Source: Channa striata
Lineage: Eukaryota > Chordata > Actinopteri > Anabantiformes > Channidae
DNA length: 64,000 nt
Reading direction: 5' to 3'
Assembly: GCA_033026295.1 (NCBI GenBank)
Contig: CM065168.1
Span: forward strand, 40,498,875-40,562,874
Shown here: positions 50,961 through 63,916 of the stretch, piece after piece
Position numbering within the stretch: the first letter of the stretch is position 1
How the letters are laid out: each line of letters starts with the position of its first letter
Notes under the pieces: model-generated
Told to the model about the DNA's origin: nothing
Databases searched by the model: none
Seen by the model: the letters and a program-made list of their open reading frames with translations, nothing else
Translations under genes and position numbers: made by a program

Positions 50961-52885
50961 GCAGTTGTGCTGTAGACCAACATTTATGAACTTTATTGAA
51001 CCAGGCATGAGGAGAGCGCATCACATCCAATCACCAGCGGAGGGTTCCCTTTGCATGCACATCGACAGCTGTCAGCTGTAGAGAAACTAATACTTTAATC
51101 CCAACTTCTAGTTATTTACAAAAGTATGGACAAGAACACACATTAAAATAAATAGCTCAAAACAAGACCCAAAATATCTACATAACTTAGGAGTGTAAGT
51201 AAAATGTTATTTAAGTTTTCCTCTCAACAAAAAGACAAACAAAAAAATCAAATAATCACACCTCGATGAAAGAATAAGTAGTCTCCTGCTAAGGTATGTT
51301 ACACTTGATAATGAAGCATTTTGAAAAAAGTGCAAAACCCATAACAATATTGTAAATATAGTACATTATAATCTTTAAAAAGTACAGTTTTAATCAATAT
51401 TCAACAATGGCACACACTTTTTATTTACATTTTCTTAAAGCTACAATATGCAACTTCAGCTCGCACTAGCATGTGTCACAAAATCGTTTCTGCCCCACCC
51501 AGCTCTCCGTGCTCTGCTACGCTCTTCTACCATCTGCTCGCTCTGCACAGCCCTTCAGGTAAAATCAGTTACCAAATTACAATAAATAATTAAACTGAGT
51601 AAGCTGAGATTCTTTAAATTCTCTGCACTACTGCTGTTTGTCTGAGTTCAGAAGAGGCGTCAATAGCACTTTTCTGCAAGATTTTATAGAAAATGTCTGC
51701 TTAAAAATATTTGGGAAAAAGGTTTAGGCAAATGCAACCACTGCAGTTTGGTTTTCCTAAAAATGTCAAAATATAAGTTGATCGACGGGATGAATTAGTA
51801 GGGGATGATTACACTCACCTCACATTTCAACATGGGTAATGTCACAAAGTGGTTAGAAAGACATTTTTAACAAGCACTTTTTAATCAAAATCCAAGTCTG
51901 AAAACAAAATATATAAACAATGTAACTATACAAAGTAGATAAGTAAAAAAACTCTACAAGCCTGTGTTCTTAACAAAGACTTCGATGAGTTGAGTGCAAA
52001 ATCCTTTCTAAAATTGACTTGCTTCAGTCAAACACCTCCTATTAGTGCAACCCCACGCAGGATAAATCTTCATCATGTCCTACTTTCTATTCTGCCACAA
52101 ATTCATTTAAAACATCTGCAACCTAATTCCATTTTACATAACTTGACCAGTCGCTGCAGTCAGCACATGCTAAATGACCCAAGAGCTGTATCCTAATAAT
52201 CAAATATGAGGCTTTAAGTCGTGTTAGCTATTACCCATTTTACTTTTTGAAATAAAAAATTTATTTAGCATCGAAATTATGTTATCTAACAATGCTGTTC
52301 TGTATATGACTGAACTTAAAATTTCCCGGGTAATGTCAATAAATCTTCTGATTACATATTTGTGTAATGTTTGATATATGTTATGATACTGTGCTTCCCA
52401 ATTTTGATATGAGCATTGCTGTGCTGTTACTCCATTCCATCAGTTTTTTTTAAGGAAAACACCTGAAACACTGGATTTCATTAATTTGAACAGTTCTGGT
52501 TCCTTTTTATGATACTGTAAATGTTCTATTATTCAGAATGAAAATGTGTCACATTTAGTTTCACTGTCCAAAAGCTGAAAGCTGACACTGCCCCCGCCCA
52601 CCCGAAAAAGAAAAAAAAAAAAGGGAAGTAAAACTGAGCTTTCACAAACACGTAAATCCTCTCACAACAATACTTTCCGTTTCAAACCTACACATGGCAT
52701 TAAGGAAATTGGGTCACTCCACGTATGACCATCCACACATCCCTCCACACTCAGGTATCCCGACCCAAAACCATTTATTTCAGACAGGTGCCGGTGTCAG
52801 GATGGGGCACAGAGGTTTTTCGTGTCTGCTGGCACCTTCCCTGACCTCTCCAGGCTGTCCACAGCGCTCTTCTTAAGTGTCCGTT
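50961..52885. other. Intergenic spacer, NLR to adamtsl1-like
   Basis: AT-rich DNA without a supported gene. Short open frames such as 51,990-52,196 show no family resemblance. The adamtsl1-like 3' UTR presumably occupies part of the right end. Confidence 0.4.
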
Positions 52886-55800
52886 TCAGGTGTTCCTGCA
52901 GGAGAAACAGCAGCGGCTCTTGAACTGGGGGAGCGGGCAGAGCTCCAGGTGTCGAACCTTCTCACAGTACCTGGTGCTGTCTCGACAGTCTCCCTCTAGA
53001 AGACACACAATACACCTTCGCTTAACGGGAGTTTTTTAAAAAGTTCCAGTTTCGTGGGGGGGTTCACTGCTGCTCTAAATGAAAATATAATTTTAAATCA
53101 TGGTGAATGTTGTGGATTAAATGGTCAGCTAACCAAAAGCATAAATATTTTCCTTTTCACTTTCATGTGCAGAACATTCGAGAAAATAACCTCTGAAATT
53201 TCTCGCTGCCAAATAAAACAGAGGTTTGTGGAGTTTCATGTGTCGGTTTCAAACCACTGAAAGGGACATTTTAAAAACATCACACATCTTTTGACTCTTG
53301 TGTTTCTCAAATTGAGGTCTGTGGGTTATTCACTACTGAGCACAATAAGTGAAATCCCCTTCACCCTTTTTTAAATTCGGGGTGCCAGCAGAAATTTTAG
53401 AAACTGATACTTCCAAACCTCAGCGCATGGAACTGATGTATGTGCACTTTGGGCCCATTAGGGAGATGTAATGTGCCACAACAGAGGCTCTACACAAATC
53501 ACCAAATAAATTCAAGTACAGAAAAAAATTGACAACTTGTTTCTGACTGACTGACTTTGGCACAACTTGGTCTCACCTCTGCCACAGGACAAGATATTGC
53601 ATCGTTGCCAGCTGGGAGGGCGAGGCCTCCACATGCAGTGGTGCTCACGTGCAGTCTTGCCATTTCGATGGTGGGTGCAGGTCACCTGGCGTGACTGGAA
53701 ACCGTGACGACCACAGGTGGCCGTGCACGGTGTCCATGGACCTACACGCCAATGAAGGGCGCAGGCCTCTGTGGAGCAATTCTTAAGCGAGCTGGGCCTA
53801 AAATACAAACACGTGTACGTATGACAATACTGGTGCATAGTGTTTTTGATAAAACACGGGGCATCAGAGTATTTTTATTAGTGCATCATCATTACACCAA
53901 CAAATGATCTACAGTAGAGTAAATTCATATACTTTGCAATATGTGTAATTACCTCTGAAGTCCACTGCACATCCTGTAGGGGACTTTGCTTCCATTTATG
54001 CCTTGGCAGTAAACATGCCGGTGCTGTGTGGCAATACTGGGACCCACACACTGACCATGACACTAAAAGTGGAGATTTGATACAATTACAAGTAATTCAC
54101 CTTTTAGTACAAAAAGCTTTTTTCAGCCGACGCTTTTGTGACTTAGAGTTTTTGTGTGGTTTGTTTTTTGGTTCTTTTTTGGCTCTTTAGGTAAAGAAGA
54201 ATTAGCAGTGTACTTCCCCTTTTTGAATCACTGGAAACTTTGTGGTGGAGTTGGCACACAGCTTCCGAAGTAAATTGTCATTGTGTATTGCACAAGTAAA
54301 CACCCATCAAAAATTCTTTGCACAATGTATGTAAATTTAGAATGAAAGGTTTACATCCCCTTTTTTGAATGTCAGAAAACAATTTTAAAATTTAATTAAT
54401 TTCTAATGAAGGAACATTTCTACTAGGTGAAAGTGCATTAAATATATATGTATTTTTTTGAAATTTCAAAATAAAGGCACGACTCAGTAACAAAAGTTCT
54501 CACCGGCCCCCAGGAGGTGGTGGCCCACCTGGCACAGGGCAGGAGGTTGCAGAGTCTGGTGTCAGAGGGTCTCCTGCCTGTGTTGAGACAGTGCTGGCTC
54601 TGTACCTCTCTGGAATTGCCCTCTGGACCCTTCATGCAGCGGACGCTTCTGGTCTGTGACCCACCTCCACAAGTGGCTGAACATGATGACCACAGATCTG
54701 CTCGCCACCTAACCCAACAACAACGTAGGACACTTATGAGGAATATGAATGTTGTGAGTGTTGATTAAATGTCAGCAGCAGACTGCTGCGGCTGTGAATA
54801 AACTTTATTGTGAAAAATACTGTAGTAGCAGAGGAATCTCATATTGAAATATAAAATGGTGTAAAAAGGCAGAAGTTGTCAGTTTTATCAACAAACATGC
54901 AGTAGCAGCACTGCACCTGAGGGGGCAGCCTTGCCCTTCACACGATTCACTTGACTGGCTGCTGTTACTCTTTCAGAGCAAATAAGGCCGTTTGTTCCCA
55001 GTCCACTTCCATGGGCACAGTTCCTTCCTTTGCTATCTGAAATGATAACAAATAAAATGCATGTTTATGTGAGTGTGCGTTGGTTACAGGCAGTGGTCAA
55101 AACCCAAGAGGTTTTATGGACCTTTAGTGTGTGCTCTGTGCCTGCAGTGTACTGCTGTATTCATTTATGGGAACTTTTAATCACATTAAATACGCAGCAG
55201 GTCTCTTATTGAACTGCAGGAATCATACACATGTCAGTGAAGATGCGAAGGACAATCAAAACCCTCAGCTGAACAAAATACACGAGTAAGTAAAATGGAT
55301 TACCTGATGCACACTGAATAAACAGCTAAATGTGCCTTTAAATCCGCCTTCAGTTGCCATCCCTTCGGAAATTCCTCGAAACCTTTTCTTTAACACTAAC
55401 AAACGGATCCGGTGCTCTGGTCTGTATCTTTGGATGTGGCAAGGGAGCTGTTCTTGTTTAAGAACAACACTGCACCTTTCAAGAACTTGGGAATAAAATG
55501 TATTTTTAACTCAATTTCCCTTGCTCTGAGTACTTGGGATTGCATTCCTAAGATTTGCGAACTACACCCATCAGGCATGGCCTTTAAATGACTCTGAATT
55601 AAAAATAAAAGAAAATGCAATGTGGACATTTTTTACCATTTTAAGCCCCTTTATCCTTTCCAGTTAGATTAGGTGAATCCGATTCTTCTTTCAAACGTTG
55701 CCTTGAACCTCTAATTGCTGTCATATGGGGAGGAAAAGCGCTGGAGCGTCAGGAAACCTGCAGTGGCAGCACTTTGATGGGAACGCACAAAGGTTGCGTC

Positions 55801-58800
55801 TTATCTTGCCCCGAGAAGACGAAGGACAGTGCACTCGGCTTGGCAGTGATCCGGGCTGTGGCACGCTCCGGACATTCCCAGTGACTGACTCAGGCAGATG
55901 AGCCACTAGGGTATGAACAAGCTTACCGTGGATCTGTGGTCATGCCTGTGTGTGTGTGTGTGCATGTGTGTGTGTTTCTTAGTTCAAAAGAATGCTTTCC
56001 CAGAATCTCTAAGCCTAAACCACAAAAAAATAAAATAAAATACAAACGACTACATGAACATACTCCACAGTGCATTAGGATAAACTTAAGTTGACAATGG
56101 ATTATTACTGGCTACAACTTTTGTGTGTCTGGCTGCAAAAACTGCTTTCTGGAACATCACATCAAGTTGTGAATTATCTACTTATTACAGGATCTCACTG
56201 AAGCTACTGAACTGTGGCTTTAGCCACATTTTTAAGATACAAGAGTAATTTCAATTTCTCTTTGCAGTCCCAGTGCAACTAACCAGGAGATCTGCAATAT
56301 TCACCTGTTATATTATTCCACTGTATATCTGCAGATCTGCATTAAAAGATTCTGTATTCTTGAATTTTTAATACCTTGTTTCCACAGTTAATTGTTTTTC
56401 ATTATCTTTTTTAAACTAAAGTGTAAACTGTTCTGTGTAGGTTATTTGTTCTTAATAATAAGAATTTGCCCACTGTGGGATAAATAAAGTCATATCTTAT
56501 CTTATCTCTTAACCTCTCAGTTAGCGTATTTCCCCAAACCTGAGCCCATCTGCTGCATTTTATCTTACATTATATTACACCCTGGCAACTTGACTAAACT
56601 GCAAACCATCATTCTGCAATTTTGTGGAATAAACATATATTTGGTATTTCCATTAGTATTTAAAGTTCTGAATTTGTATGCTAGGATTAGAATAAAATAA
56701 AGTTCTTAGTATTTTGAAGTTCATTATTTATGCAGAATTACTTGCAGTCTATCCACACATTTTTAGAACACATCAAAGGTCTTTGTGTTTATGGACTTTA
56801 CCTGTGATCTGCAGCCAAGATGACAGAGAAGCAGATCCAAATTGGTTCCTGGCAGTGCAGGTGTACAAACCCTCATCCACTTTGCTTGGAGCCTGAATCT
56901 TGAGTGATCTAGTGGGCAACAGGCCTACTCTGCCAACACAAAGACCAAATATCCTCTGAATCTCAGACAGTTCTGTCAAAGAGCAGTTGTTCTTTTTTTA
57001 CTTTCATGTTACTACGTCTGCAGCTTTGTTCACAAAACTCAATGGGTTGTAGCTCTTACCTGCTACTGAAATGCATCTCTTTTCCATTCTTTGTCCATGT
57101 TAGGGATGGTTCTGGGTTCCCCAGTGCCTCACATCTCAGCTCCAAACTGGCAACAGGTGTTTGAAGCAAAACTGGCGCTCCCACATAAATGACCGGTTCA
57201 GATGATGACACCGCTCCAGCCTTCCTGGGCTGCTGGATTATTAGTGGGTTTCTTGGCCTGAATCCATAGGATTTGATGTTTGGTTTAAAAAGAAGTGGCA
57301 CTTCCGTGGAAGATTCTGCACTTCCCGGAGGATGAAGAGTGGACTCATTGGTTTCACCTTGCATCATAGTGAGCTCACTGAGCAACTGTGCAATGACTTG
57401 TTCGCCCCTTGGTCCTCCGAGGCCTTCAGAGAGGTTGTGCATGATCTCATCTAGCCTTTGGGTATCCGCAACAAGTACGACTGGGCTGGAATGTTCTTTG
57501 CTTGTTCTCTCATCCTCCAGGTTCGACCTGTTCTTTTCACTGGAGTGTGGTTTATCAGTAATGTCTTTTCCATCTTGGATATAATCTTTGATTGCAAGCA
57601 AATGCTCAACTATTTCGTCATATTGGTTGAGGGAGATGGGTAGCTCCTGAAATTCTCCTCCTGTTGCAGCCATTTCTGGTTGCCCAAACTTGCCTTGTCC
57701 ACTTGTGAAGAGCAATGATTCTGGAACAGAGTGTTTCTGCTTACTGCCAATAATCTGCAGGACAAAATGTTCCCGTGCGCGGCCTGCAACACATGTGTAT
57801 ATCCCGGCATCCGATGCACGAACCTGCTGAATCTTCACATATCCCAGTGAGGTTGTGGAGAGGTGTGGGAGGCTGATCAAGGGCTTCCCTTCCTTCAACC
57901 ATCGAATGTGGCCCTTGCGGAAGTGGCGAGTTGGGCATCGAAGGACCACAGTTGTCCAGGGCAACAGGTAGGCATAGCCCCCAACTACCAAGTGTAACTT
58001 TTTGCCCTTTCTCCACTGAATATAAACCTTTCTCTGGGCCAATATGGTGGGATCTGACTTGATAGAGTCTGTGATGAAAAAAAACAGAACAGTTAAATGC
58101 TTAATTATTAGCTTTATATTTATGTATTTTTTTATTTTTCTCTGACACAACTCAACATTGGAGCGTTTTCTTGGTCAGTTTCAAATCTTTCTCAACTATC
58201 ATAGCAGTACTAATGACGTTTACAGGGGTTCTCTTACTGTCACAGAGCCTGAGAGAGCATGGCCGGATTCGGATGGGTCGCGTTATGACGGAACAGTTCT
58301 TGGGGTCTACAGGCCGATCATCCCCTTGTTTTCTACAGATTGTCTGGAGTCTCTGAATGCCATTTCCACATGTCACAGAACACTAGAAAAATAAATGCAT
58401 ATGCATAATATAAAAACCTACCAAACCCAGCACCAAATTCAGATTATGTCAAATATCGCTTGATCACTAATAGAAAATCGTACCTCAGACCAGTCAGTTG
58501 TGACCCACTGCGGTAGGCACTCCTGTGTGGCACAGGGCTGTTGGTTTGCCGGGCTCTTGGAAGGGCAAAAGGTGTCTGGTAGCTCCAGGATGCTGCCATC
58601 TGCCAATCGCTGTTTGCACAGGACCTGCCTCCTTTGAACTCCACCTCCACAGCTCTGGGAGCACTACAGCGACAGCAACAGAAAGGGTTTTCATTTCATT
58701 TCTAAAAAAGTAACAAAGTCCAGTTTCCTTTTTGGGGAACATCCTTTTACCTCTTCCCAGTCTTGTGTGTCCCACATGGGGGGGCAGTCAAATCGGTTGC

Positions 58801-61800
58801 AGGCTTGAACAGGACTGGGTTTAGGATTTGGGCAGTCTCTGTCCTTCAAAACTTCAGTCCGGTTGCTGTCCCGAGAGGGCCGGTGAGTACACGCCACGCT
58901 GCGGGTCATCAGTCCCACTCCACATGTTGCAGAGCATGAACTCCATTCGGCTGCTTCCCACCTGTCAACATATTTACCATTAAATTGCTGTATATCATAT
59001 GTCCAATGGTTCAAAGTTTAGATTATTTTAATGTTGACAAGCTTTCTGTTGTTGACTACCCACGAGCCAATTTCAGTTTTTTAAATGTAAAGCATTCCAG
59101 CTTCTGTGCTGGGTCATCCATTTTCAACTCTTAACCTTAACTTCCTCATTAATCAACCATTTTGAACATTCTGCTATATGTGTATGGAGTCTATTTTCTA
59201 ACCTATGAAGGAGTGCACTCAGGAGAAGTTAAGTGAGAGCTCTTGGTATTTTTTCTTGATCCCTCGAGAGGACAAATGCAGTTTTATGAATGTGTAAATT
59301 CATGAAAGTGAATACGAGTGAAAGCGAAAAGAGTGATTCATGGGGCTGGATCCTGGCAAAGAGAAATTAAAAATCTCACTGAATTAAAGGATATTTGAGA
59401 AATCCCTATTGAATTACTTCTTGACCTATATGAACTAATATTCATGTTGCTGTACAATGTAATTTCCAGCATCAAAGTTACCTTGGCATTTTTAATCCAA
59501 TCTTGAACATGATGTGGCATGTGTCTACATAGTCACGATGCCTTTAGGCTTTGGCTTTGACCAAGTTGGCAGGAACTTGACTTTTTTTCTTGACAGACTA
59601 GGTGATATTTCAAAACTATTCATAGTCCAGGGACTGAGAAGAATTGGGAATGAAGCTTGTTTCTGGACCGGTACTGCGCTCAAAGCCAAATCTTATAGCT
59701 GTTTGCCTTCAGAGGGAACAGTATCCAAAGAGTGTAGCTTAATATGGGAGGGCGAAGAGGCCTCAGGGAGGGAGTAAATGGCCAAAGGAAACAAGTCCAA
59801 TACAGCGTCTGTTGTGCCTAAAAACAAGGCTCAAGGCCTGGAAAAACAGGCCAGGGCAGGCTGCAAGCCTCTGGGTTTTCTGAGGGCGAGTGGTGGAACA
59901 CCGACACTGCGTGTTAACTTGAAACGTGTGGCCTACCACGAAATCCACTCACTGTTCAGCCGCAGCTCTGTTATATCAAACAACACGCCATTACGCTGTT
60001 TAACGATTCAAGTTTTCAATTTTTAAATTCCAACATTGCTCATTCACTAAATCCATCTTAAGGCCCACTGGATGGTAGATGGATAAACTTCTGTAAAACC
60101 CTGAGAATCTCTCACTAAAACTTTGATAGCGTGGGCTGTGCAATTACTCTTTAGAACACTATCATCATATTAAATCAAAAAGTATTAATCCTCAAAATTT
60201 TGATTTCCAGGAGATTTTTATGTTTCCAGAAGAAAAAAGCTAATCTATAATCCAAAGGTTCCTTTACACAAGCTTTCAACCAAACAGTAACTGAAGTCGA
60301 TAATGTTCATTGGAGCTAACAAATCTTAAACAGCGCACACTTTTATTGAAAATACTCCAAGAAAATAGAGCAGACTGCCTGTGGAGCTGGTCTGTAGGTG
60401 CACTGAACCAATGGAGGCACAAGGTCTATTTGAAGCAGACACAGTTGTTGTGGTTAAATCGCTGTAATAAATCTGGAGAGGTGCACATCAGGCTACAAAG
60501 TTCATTAAGGTTCCTTAAGGTTCCTTTAGAGTCCATCTCAGGTAGGTAAGTCACTTTTTTGTAGATTTGTAAAAACTAATCAGATATTTATTTGATTTTA
60601 ACATTCACGACATGTAGACAATGTCTCTGTGCTATGGTACCACCCTTAATCAAGTCCTGTTATTTATGCAAAAAATATTGGTAGAGATGAGGATAATTAT
60701 TTTATGACACGCATTTCCTTTCCCCGCTGAATTTTTGGAAACTTTGAAGATGCCTCATCATTTAATGGCACATTGACCTGCATTTAGGAACGATTACATT
60801 CATGCTTCCAGTAAGACAACATGAACGACTCAAAACCTTTGCTGCCTGACACGACCAAAAAAAAAAAAAAAAAAAAAGCCCAACAGACAGAGCTGATACT
60901 GACACCTGATCTCTATGTGTCTGACTCTGACCAGGTTCCACAAGCTGTCCCACTGGCTTCATTTCCTGCTCTCAGTGATCAACCATCCATCTCTGTCATC
61001 CTCCTTCAGTATCACTTGGACCCAAGTGGCCTAAATGGTGATTTAATTGGCCCAACTGGTTTAAGCAGAGGGGGATAATGTAGAGGATTAGGAGGATTTA
61101 AATCTCTTTCATACACCACCAGTGATTAGTCGAGATTAATTGATTCAGCTGGTGTCATGTGTGTTTTTTAATAGTCTGAGCGTTAAGTAGTTGCAGGTGT
61201 AGGAGAAGGTTGCATCAAGGAAATGGTGCACAAATGTCCCAGCTTCACATGTTGCATATTTTTCTGGGTTACAGTCTTGGCACGCAAATAGAAAGCACAG
61301 CCAGCTTACGGTTCTGTTTTTAATTAATACAAAAGGGCCAGCCCCTTTTTCCAACAACCCATTTCCTCTTCGTTTTTACTGCATCCATTAATCAAGTCTA
61401 TTTTAATGTTCATGCACAAAGCATTTTAAACAATGTCTAAATGATAATGATGTGTGGGTTTCGGGCGTACCTGGGTGGGCAGGCCTGAGTTTTGCAGTCC
61501 TGGAGGAGTTGCGGGGGCCGACGGGAGCTCACACACAGGCTCTGGTCTGCTGCCTCCCTGGTCTGCTTGTTCAGGCAGATGACTACAGCCTCTTGGACAC
61601 CTGGGAGCAGACACCACAAAAGAACTGACTGGGGATGAATGGGATCAATGTAGGATTCCTTCAGTGTTTAATTATTAAAATGTTTAAGCTTCAAACTGTT
61701 GCACACAAAATCAGTCGGCCCTTAAACATACACATACCTCCTGCATTTTTATTTTTTAGAAGTAATGGAAAGAAGCCAACAGGTTGTTTTTGTTAAACAT

Positions 61801-62971
61801 CTCTTGTTCACACATTATCACCCTCACACACACACACGGAGAACAGAATATTCCAAGCAGACGCCACAATAGGTCAAACCCAAATATTAGGCCCCGTCGC
61901 AGGAAGCGAGCAGTGGCTGCATCTGATGCAGCAGAGTGAAAACGAAAACAGCGCTGCTGCCTGCTAAACCCTTGGATAAACTTAAAGGGCGTGATGTCAG
62001 GTCACGTTAAAAGCAACATTAACACGATTCCCCGAGTCTGCTCCCATTGTTGGGGACAATAACAGAGAATGAGGCACTTCAAAGGGCCACAGTGGTGTGA
62101 TGGTCCACAGGAGCGCAGCCCTCGGGGTGTGCATGTGACACCCAATACCAGCCTGTAATCATCCCTGGATGGAGGGTTTGTTGGCTTTGGGCGAGCACAC
62201 ACGCACACTCAGACGCTGACAAAAGCCGACGCCCACGCACACAAATTGAGTTACACACGCACACTCGAGCAGATTAAAGCGCAGACACACGCTGCCGGCG
62301 GACAGGCTCGGATGTGGAGCTGAAAGAGGGAGATGAAAGTGGGCCTCAACGAATGTTGGCAGGATGTTTAGGAAAGATGTCTCTGTCTTTTGGAGCGTTC
62401 AGTGCTGCTGAGAGTCTGTGATGTATGACTATTAGGGTTAAACCTGGTATTCCATCCATTGTCATCTAATATCTCATGTTACATCTGCTTCCAAGCCCAC
62501 AGTGGTATGGTTTTAGTCATCTGCTGACATATAGTCACTTAGTGCTGTAAGTCTTCACATTTATTTCACTGGAGCAACTGTTGAAATCAATGTTTACCTT
62601 CAGAATTTACCCTGGATTCACATTAAGCCTACGGTTAAGTTTACATGTACATAAGATCCGTACCTCCCCCACAACTCTCCGAGCACTCCGTAAATCCCTC
62701 ATACTCCCAGTCGTGCAGCTCCTCTCTTTCAGGTGTCTCCCCCTCTTCCTCCCCTTCCTCCTCTTCTCGTTCTTTTTCTTGCCCCGAAACACCAGAGCAG
62801 GGAGTGCGGTAGCAGGGCTGACTTGTGGCGGGTTTGACCCCCTCGCACTCGTCATCCGGCAGGTCAGCGACCGTCTGGGAGAAGGACAGCAGCACCTGGC
62901 ACTTGACGCTCCGTTGCTGGGTCCCGGCACCGCATGTCCTACTGCAGGGCTGCCAGGGCCCGGGGATGAAT
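52886..62971 (-). CDS. adamtsl1: ADAMTS-like protein 1 (punctin-like), 3' part
   Basis: Minus-strand exons, 5' to 3': 62,664-62,971; 61,471-61,600; 58,751-58,961; 58,484-58,663; 58,238-58,382; 57,060-58,068; 56,802-56,929; 54,917-55,036; 54,504-54,708; 53,953-54,062; 53,577-53,797; 52,886-52,995. Phases join at every junction except across the 54,917-55,036 exon. Domains: TSP type 1 repeats (PWQPCSRTCGAGTQQRSVKC, WSSCSATCGVG, CSQSCGGGVQRRQVLC, CSVTCGNG), an Ig domain (GGYAYLLPWTTVVLRCP...SDAGIYTCVAG), an acidic linker, a second Ig (SLELRCEALG...EGLYTC), more TSRs (CSATCGGGSQTRSVRC, TATCGRHGFQSRQVTC), and a C-terminal PLAC domain (CRDSTRYCEKV...FKSRCCFSC). Family role: secreted, non-catalytic extracellular matrix proteins. 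It resembles human ADAMTSL1 more than ADAMTSL3 (CRD-TRYCEKV, FKSRCC), but a fish ohnolog of either is possible. The 5' exons are outside the window. Two Ig domains of the mammalian protein appear absent. Confidence 0.8.
54917..55036 (-). pseudogene. adamtsl1-like TSR exon with apparent one-base deletion
   Basis: Entered in the phase set by the previous exon, this exon reads NCAHGSGLGTNGLICSERVTAASQ and then slips. The next exon requires the other frame, which reads SESCEGQGCPLR. Adding one base near 54,950-54,957 would give C-x12-C-x4-C-P-x-R-W, the exact spacing in human ADAMTSL1. In the required frame a TGA lies upstream, so the exon cannot be read whole as it stands. Possible causes are an assembly error, a real frameshift, or a shorter exon using a weak acceptor after the TGA. 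Confidence 0.55.
55037..56801. other. adamtsl1-like intron where Ig/TSR exons are expected
   Basis: In mammals two more Ig domains and the first half of a TSR would be encoded between the flanking exons. I see no Ig exon here. A GC-rich island at 55,740-55,906 has an acceptor-like CCCTAG and an open minus frame (VAHLPESVTGN...SRVHC) but lacks the expected Trp and Cys residues and a good donor. The tract also holds a (GT)n repeat (55,947-55,975). Confidence 0.4.
55947..55975. repeat. (GT)n microsatellite
   Basis: GT units with one GCAT interruption, in the adamtsl1-like intron. Confidence 0.93.
58962..61470. other. adamtsl1-like intron
   Basis: Non-coding sequence between two TSR exons, with a poly-A tract at 60,857-60,877. 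No internal gene or recognised transposon was seen. Confidence 0.5.
60857..60877. repeat. Poly-A tract
   Basis: About 21 consecutive A in the adamtsl1-like intron. Confidence 0.95.
61601..62663. other. adamtsl1-like intron
   Basis: Non-coding, with CA-rich stretches near 61,830 and 62,200. No exon seen. Confidence 0.5.
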
Positions 62972-63916
62972 CTGGGGACGAGAGGAAGGTCGTTTGAGAA
63001 AGCAAACAGCAGATTATTCATCAGGGACGTATTAATGTAAACAGCATGCTGTTCATTCAGGAAATATTAATGGCATACCTATGCAAATAGGCTTAGATAT
63101 GTAGTCACACTTTGATTTCTCTCCAGCAGTGCTGACTTAGTTTTATTTAGCATTTCCCCTGCACACAGGTTTTATTCATTTGCTGCTCAGTTCATAAACT
63201 CACTAAGTATTTATGAAATTCAGTCCTGCTGTGGTTAATTGAACAGCTGTAAACCATTAGAATCAGTCCTCCTTGAATAAATTGCTTTCGTGCGCATCCT
63301 TCCTCATCTTTAAGAATGGATCAGAGGGAAGAAATGCTTGCAGATCATGAACGCTTCAAGGCCTGTCACGGCTGATGCAGGAGTGATTGAACGGTCACTC
63401 CTTCATCAGCTTTGGAGACAAAGAAAACAAAACAAGAGCGTGTGCGACGGAGAGATGTTTGAATCCGAGCTGATCTTCAGATTTAATTGACACCCTCAGT
63501 GGGAATATAATCTTCCGGGACCTGCACATAAAACCCACTGGCTCAAATGGAAAGCTTAGCTCTTTGAAGGCCCGTGGAGGAGGAAATCTACATCCCAGTG
63601 TTTTCCAGAATTTTCATTGTGGTTCAATGACATTTAAAGCTGGTGATTTAGGAGATCCCAGGGACTGTTTGATGTCAGTCTTGTGTTCATTAAATACTCA
63701 TGGAATTATGGAAATGTAATAACGAAACAGCATTTAGACCACTATGTGCACCTGATACTCCCTTATGGGTTCCACAATATTCAGCTTTTATATAACCAGA
63801 ACAGCAGTTCTCACTCCAAATGTCTTGGACTAGATGGTTGCCCATACGGTTTTAGATCCACCAGCAGATTACAGTGGGTGTACTTTTTCCTTTGCACCGT
63901 TGTTCTCGTTACAGAT
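62972..63916. other. Upstream adamtsl1-like intron, with octamer motif
   Basis: No coding exon seen. An exact octamer ATGCAAAT (63,081-63,088) sits in an AT-rich, non-repetitive stretch that could be a conserved enhancer, which cannot be judged without alignment. Confidence 0.35.
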
